From CAZLCK01 sp964558235 (GTDB lineage Bacteria; Actinomycetota; Coriobacteriia; Coriobacteriales; CADBOM01), in contig CAZLCK010000027.1 of NCBI GenBank assembly GCA_964558235.1, positions 1 through 18,330 of the forward strand: 18,330 bases of DNA, in the 5' to 3' direction. Positions within the stretch are counted from its first letter, which is position 1. The number at the start of each line of letters is the position of its first letter. The notes below the pieces were generated by a model. That model saw only the letters and a list, made by a program, of their open reading frames with translations. It did no database searches and had not been told where the DNA came from. Position numbers and translations under genes: made by a program. Positions 15,132 to 18,330 of this stretch are shown piece after piece.

Positions 15132-16073
15132 ATGGGCAAGATCGTTGTTACCGGAGCAAATGGCAATTTAGGCCGAGGCGTTGTAGAGACTTTAATGAAA
15201 CTTGTGGACAAGAAAGATCTGATTCTAACTTCGTCTAGGGTGGAAAAGATCAAGGATTTTGCAGATATGGGATATGACTGCCGCGAGGCTGATTTTGGAG
15301 ATCCTAAGCAGCTCGAAGAGGCTTTTGCTGGTGCGGAGTCGATGCTTTTGATCTCGCTTCCACAAGTTGGTCGCAAGCGCAGGATGATGCATACAAATGC
15401 TGCAATTGCTGCTAGAAATGCAGGTGTTAAGCGTCTCTTGTATACCTCTTCTTGCGGTGCTGGAATTTTGGAAAATGCTGGTTACGAGAATAATGACCAT
15501 CACTATACCGAGCAGCTAATCGAGGCTTTAGGCTTTGATTATGTCTTCCTTCGTAACACACAATATGCTGAGGCAATGATTGCAGCTGTCGAGACTGCTG
15601 CTAAGACAACCGGTGTTGTTAGAAATAATATGGGTGATGGTAGGGTCGCTCATGTTTCTCGCAAGGACTGCGCCGAGGCTGCTGCTTCTGCTGCTGCAGG
15701 TGATTATCATAATGAGATCTTCTATATTTCTGGAGATACACCTCGAACAATCGCTGAATTTATCGAAATTGTTGCACCCGCATTTGGAAAGCCTGTCACA
15801 TACGAATTCATTACTGATGAAGAGAATTATGCAGAATTTGACAGAATGGGCATTCCTCGCGAGACCGATGGCGAGTGGCTAACAGAAGAGGCTAAAAACT
15901 CCCCATATTGCTCTAAAGGAATGGTCACTTTTGGTACCGCTATTAGGTTAGATCAGATGTCGCAATGCACAGATGATTTTGTCAAGCTAACTGGGCATCA
16001 TCAAATCACACTTGAAGAGATGGCAGCAAATGTTGCTGACTTTGGAGTTGGTGAGCGTAACGCTACCGATTAG
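15132..16073 (+). CDS. NmrA/QorB-like NAD(P)-binding oxidoreductase (atypical SDR)
   Basis: A 313-residue protein with an N-terminal Rossmann fold, VTGANGNLGRG (6-16), matching the GxxGxxG dinucleotide motif of atypical short-chain dehydrogenases. The order of elements fits the NmrA-like group that includes type-2 quinone oxidoreductase QorB and redox-sensing NmrA: S34-S35-R36 after the second strand (suggesting NADPH), DFGDP, LYTSSCGAG, HHYTEQLIEALGFDYVFLRNTQYAE and a C-terminal substrate domain. There is no classical YxxxK pair, so it may reduce quinones or only sense NADP(H). It is probably cytoplasmic. ATG 15132 follows AAGGTG at a suitable distance. The gene is divergent from metG across a 211-bp region with promoter and operator-like sequences. 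Confidence 0.75.
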   Translation: MGKIVVTGANGNLGRGVVETLMKLVDKKDLILTSSRVEKIKDFADMGYDCREADFGDPKQLEEAFAGAESMLLISLPQVGRKRRMMHTNAAIAARNAGVKRLLYTSSCGAGILENAGYENNDHHYTEQLIEALGFDYVFLRNTQYAEAMIAAVETAAKTTGVVRNNMGDGRVAHVSRKDCAEAAASAAAGDYHNEIFYISGDTPRTIAEFIEIVAPAFGKPVTYEFITDEENYAEFDRMGIPRETDGEWLTEEAKNSPYCSKGMVTFGTAIRLDQMSQCTDDFVKLTGHHQITLEEMAANVADFGVGERNATD

Positions 16074-16181
16074 TAGAACTTAGAGCCTGTGGGGCTGTGC
16101 GTCTGTCGGTTTTGTTGGGCGGATTGCATTTGAGCGTTGGCTAGCTTAAGTCGATAAAAACTATATCGAAAGGACATACAG

Positions 16182-18023
16182 ATGGGACAATCTAATCCTT
16201 GGGGTTCAAGAGGATCTGATGGGGATTCTGGAAGCTCTTTTGATTTTGGAGACTTTGGCTTTGGCGGATTTGGCTTTGGTGGGTCAGGATCTAAAAAAGG
16301 CGGCAAATCTAAAAAGTCAGGCAAGTCCAGCTCAGGCTCTGCACGTACATTTGGGCAATGGTGGAAAAGCATCTCTAAGGTAAAAAGAGCGATACTTATT
16401 ATCGTTGCGATTTTGATCATTGCCTTTTTGTACTGGTGGTTTCATCCGGCTCTAAATATTCACTCCGAAGAGCTCTGGCTTTTTGTGGGAATCGTTATTC
16501 TGCTACCAGCATTTATTATTCTGCGTAGCTACATGAATGCATATCGTGTGGGCACAGAGACTCATCTTCGCGATGATGGCAAGGCCCAGCGCTTTAAGAG
16601 GCTGTCTTGGATTCCTGTTGTAATCGCTTTAATAGGAATTGGAGGCGCTTTGGCCTCCGCCTCGTTTTTCCCGGGTAATGCAGAAAAATATGCAAGCATT
16701 TTGCAGACTACAGAGCAAGATTTTGCTACCGGAATCGCTGAGGTTGACTACAATACAATCCCAATTATCGATGGTAGCTCAGCAGCAATTTTAGGCAATC
16801 GCGTTATGGGAACGATGGTCGACTATGTTAGCCAATTTGAGATTTCAGATATCTATAGCCAAATTAATTATCAGGGAAGCCCAGTACGTGTTAGCCCACT
16901 AAATTATGCGGACATTATCAAATGGTTTACCAACCAAAGTGAGGGAATTCCTGCCTACGTTATGGTTGATATGACTACGCAAGATACCCAGATAGTGCGT
17001 TTGGATGATCCTATTCGTATCTCGGAATCCGACCCATTTATATATAATGTCGATCGCTATGTGCAGCTAAAGTACCCCTTCTATATGTTTGACCAAAAGT
17101 CTTTTGAGATCGACGAAGATGGTCAGCCCTGGTGGATTTGCCCCGTCCAGGAACGCACAATCGGTCTTTTTGGTGGCACTACGATCTCCAGAGTTGTTCT
17201 GTGCAATGCTTCAACTGGAGAGTGCTTGGATTTGGCTGTTGAGGATGTTCCGGAGTGGGTTGATAGGGTCTATCCGACCGATCTTTTGATTGAGCAATAC
17301 AATTGGAGCGGCCTGTATGTAAATGGCTGGTGGAACTCGTGGTTAGGCCAAGAGGACGTACGTCAGACAACGCAAGCTGGTGGAGAAAATGGCTACAACT
17401 ATGTTGTAAAAGATGACTCTTTGTGGCTATATACCGGCGTGACCTCGGCTACATCGGATGATTCGATTATTGGATTTGTCTTGATTAACCAGCGCACAGC
17501 GGAGTCGTATTTTTATGCTGTTTCAGGCGCAACTGAACAATCTGCTATGGAATCGGCTGAGGGGCAGGTACAAAATCTGCGTTATACAGCGACATTCCCG
17601 CTTTTGATCAATATCTCTAACCAGCCTACCTATATTATGGCTCTAAAGGATAGTGCAGGTCTGGTTAAGATGTATGCAATGGTGGATATTCAAAGATATC
17701 AAAATGTTGCAGTTGGGGACACCATAGCCGAAACTCAGCAAAATTATAAAGCTCTATTAGCAAGTAATGGGGTTGTAGATTCTACAACTAATGTTTCTGA
17801 TAGCACAGAGATAACTGGGCAAATCAATACGATCTATCCAGTGATTGTTGATGGAGAGACGCATTTTTATCTAACATTAGTCGGGGATTCACGAATATAT
17901 GATTGTCCATCATCGATCATCGAGATTGTCTCTTACAAAGCTGGGGACTATATAACACTCTATTTTTATGAAGGATCTTCGACCGCAACAGTGACGGCTA
18001 TCGAGGCTGCCTCTTCTGGTTAG
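16182..18023 (+). CDS. Conserved membrane protein of unknown function with Gly/Phe-rich N-terminus and large extracytoplasmic domain
   Basis: A 613-residue protein. Residues 1-58 are low-complexity: Ser/Gly-rich, then an alternating Phe-Gly stretch (20-34), then a Gly/Lys/Ser basic part. Three membrane segments follow (about 69-88, 96-115 and 142-163), with a basic loop RDDGKAQRFKR between the second and third. The positive-inside rule puts the N-terminus and this loop in the cytoplasm and residues from about 165 to the end outside. That domain (about 450 residues) is rich in Tyr, Trp and Asp, has QINYQGSPVRVSPLNYADIIKWF and VDRVYPTDLLIEQYNWSGLYVNGW, and has no motif I can tie to an enzyme. 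It resembles a family of uncharacterised membrane proteins I recall from Gram-positive anaerobes. ATG 16182 follows AAAGGA. The function is unknown; a cell-envelope role is inference. Confidence 0.7.
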   Translation: MGQSNPWGSRGSDGDSGSSFDFGDFGFGGFGFGGSGSKKGGKSKKSGKSSSGSARTFGQWWKSISKVKRAILIIVAILIIAFLYWWFHPALNIHSEELWLFVGIVILLPAFIILRSYMNAYRVGTETHLRDDGKAQRFKRLSWIPVVIALIGIGGALASASFFPGNAEKYASILQTTEQDFATGIAEVDYNTIPIIDGSSAAILGNRVMGTMVDYVSQFEISDIYSQINYQGSPVRVSPLNYADIIKWFTNQSEGIPAYVMVDMTTQDTQIVRLDDPIRISESDPFIYNVDRYVQLKYPFYMFDQKSFEIDEDGQPWWICPVQERTIGLFGGTTISRVVLCNASTGECLDLAVEDVPEWVDRVYPTDLLIEQYNWSGLYVNGWWNSWLGQEDVRQTTQAGGENGYNYVVKDDSLWLYTGVTSATSDDSIIGFVLINQRTAESYFYAVSGATEQSAMESAEGQVQNLRYTATFPLLINISNQPTYIMALKDSAGLVKMYAMVDIQRYQNVAVGDTIAETQQNYKALLASNGVVDSTTNVSDSTEITGQINTIYPVIVDGETHFYLTLVGDSRIYDCPSSIIEIVSYKAGDYITLYFYEGSSTATVTAIEAASSG

Positions 18024-18037
18024 GTAATATGCTAACC
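18018..18037 (+). other. Small hairpin spanning the stop codon of the 613-residue membrane protein gene
   Basis: GGTTAG (18018-18023, containing the TAG stop) pairs exactly with CTAACC (18032-18037) around an eight-base loop. No T-tract follows. It may protect the 3' end of the message or be coincidental. Confidence 0.3.
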
Positions 18038-18330
18038 TATCACCACGCATGTTCTATAACCCAAAGTTTTCGGCCTCACTTAGTTTTGTGAGGCTTATGG
18101 GCTTGTAGGTTCTATGACCTAGACTTATATATCCTCTGGTTTCTGCCTTGTCTTTTGTATCAAGCATTCAAGCATTATTCTTCAGGCATTATCACTGGCT
18201 TAAAATCAGTCTATTTTCCCAATTACAAATTTTTTATAGACAAAATCCCCCCCCCCGTTACGCTTAAGCGTAGTGAAAATCAGTAGAACCTTATCAAAAC
18301 CTATATAGGCTATATAGCTCATCTAATAGA
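18024..18330. other. Noncoding right end with hairpins, a C10 tract and palindromes
   Basis: No convincing gene is seen in these 307 bases. They contain the two hairpins listed separately and a five-bp inverted repeat TAGGT/ACCTA (18106-18121). CAAGCATT is repeated in tandem just before 18180, and AAAATCAGT occurs as a direct repeat (18202-18210 and 18276-18284). A run of ten C residues lies at 18247-18256, a perfect 14-bp palindrome TACGCTTAAGCGTA at 18259-18272, and two overlapping 10-bp palindromes at 18300-18318. The density of symmetric elements suggests a regulatory or 5' region for a gene beyond the window. Confidence 0.5.
18073..18094 (+). terminator. Stem-loop, weak terminator candidate after the membrane protein gene
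   Basis: GCCTCAC (18073-18079) and GTGAGGC (18088-18094) form a perfect seven-bp GC-rich stem with an eight-base loop, 50 bases after the stop codon. The following bases (TTATGGGCTTG) are not a proper U-tract on the plus strand, so intrinsic termination would be inefficient, and the stem may serve another purpose. Confidence 0.35.

Noticed and set aside
16641..16669. GGAGGC/GCCTCC hairpin followed by a T5 run inside the 613-residue membrane protein gene
   Set aside because: The six-bp stem is separated from the T run by six bases, too far for a typical intrinsic terminator, and the sequence encodes a normal membrane segment (GIGGALASASFF).

Overview
The window looks like chromosomal DNA of a low-GC member of the Actinobacteria, most likely a coriobacterium of the Atopobium/Fannyhessea/Lancefieldella type. 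The basis is AT-rich but not extreme base use, GTG and TTG starts beside good AGGAGG-type ribosome binding sites, a RecJ protein fused to a RecQ-like helicase, and the style of the Rsh and membrane proteins. This placement is inference; there is no rRNA or other direct taxonomic marker here.

Layout. The left edge (1-662) holds toxin-antitoxin material: the C-terminus of a HipA-family kinase cut by the window edge, then remnants of an MNT nucleotidyltransferase and a HEPN (DUF86) toxin, both lacking their catalytic halves. A zinc-dependent alcohol dehydrogenase (643-1752, minus) runs convergently into the HEPN remnant. Rightwards on the plus strand come a RecJ-RecQ fusion (2031-5366), the bifunctional (p)ppGpp synthetase/hydrolase Rsh (5505-7826), a glyoxalase-II-like metallo-hydrolase overlapping its end (7813-8418), a two-domain NAD+ synthetase (8436-10085), a class I DhnA-type aldolase (10203-11144) and a Wzx-like flippase (11204-12685). 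A 140-bp array of nine degenerate 15-16-bp repeats separates the flippase from a divergent methionyl-tRNA synthetase on the minus strand (12842-14920). A two-way promoter region then leads to an NmrA/QorB-like NAD(P)-binding protein (15132-16073) and a 613-residue membrane protein of unknown function (16182-18023). The last 307 bp hold hairpins, palindromes and a C10 tract but no recognisable gene.

How the genes fit together. rel, the metallo-hydrolase and nadE are packed tightly (14-nt overlap, then a 17-nt gap) and look like one transcription unit joining stringent response, thiol-ester hydrolysis and NAD synthesis. RecJ-RecQ is a housekeeping repair enzyme with 5' exonuclease and helicase parts on one chain. 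The other genes look like single-gene units.

The most interesting observations are: (1) NAD+ synthetase has kept its glutaminase-type domain but lost the catalytic Glu and Cys; (2) a textbook intrinsic-terminator-like hairpin with a T6 tract lies inside nadE, in that degenerate domain; (3) the nine-unit repeat array between convergent genes; (4) the MetRS-like enzyme has altered KMSKS, methionine-pocket and anticodon-binding motifs; (5) the RecQ half of the fusion lacks the usual aromatic-rich loop and zinc domain. No tRNA, rRNA, CRISPR array, insertion sequence or prophage gene was seen.
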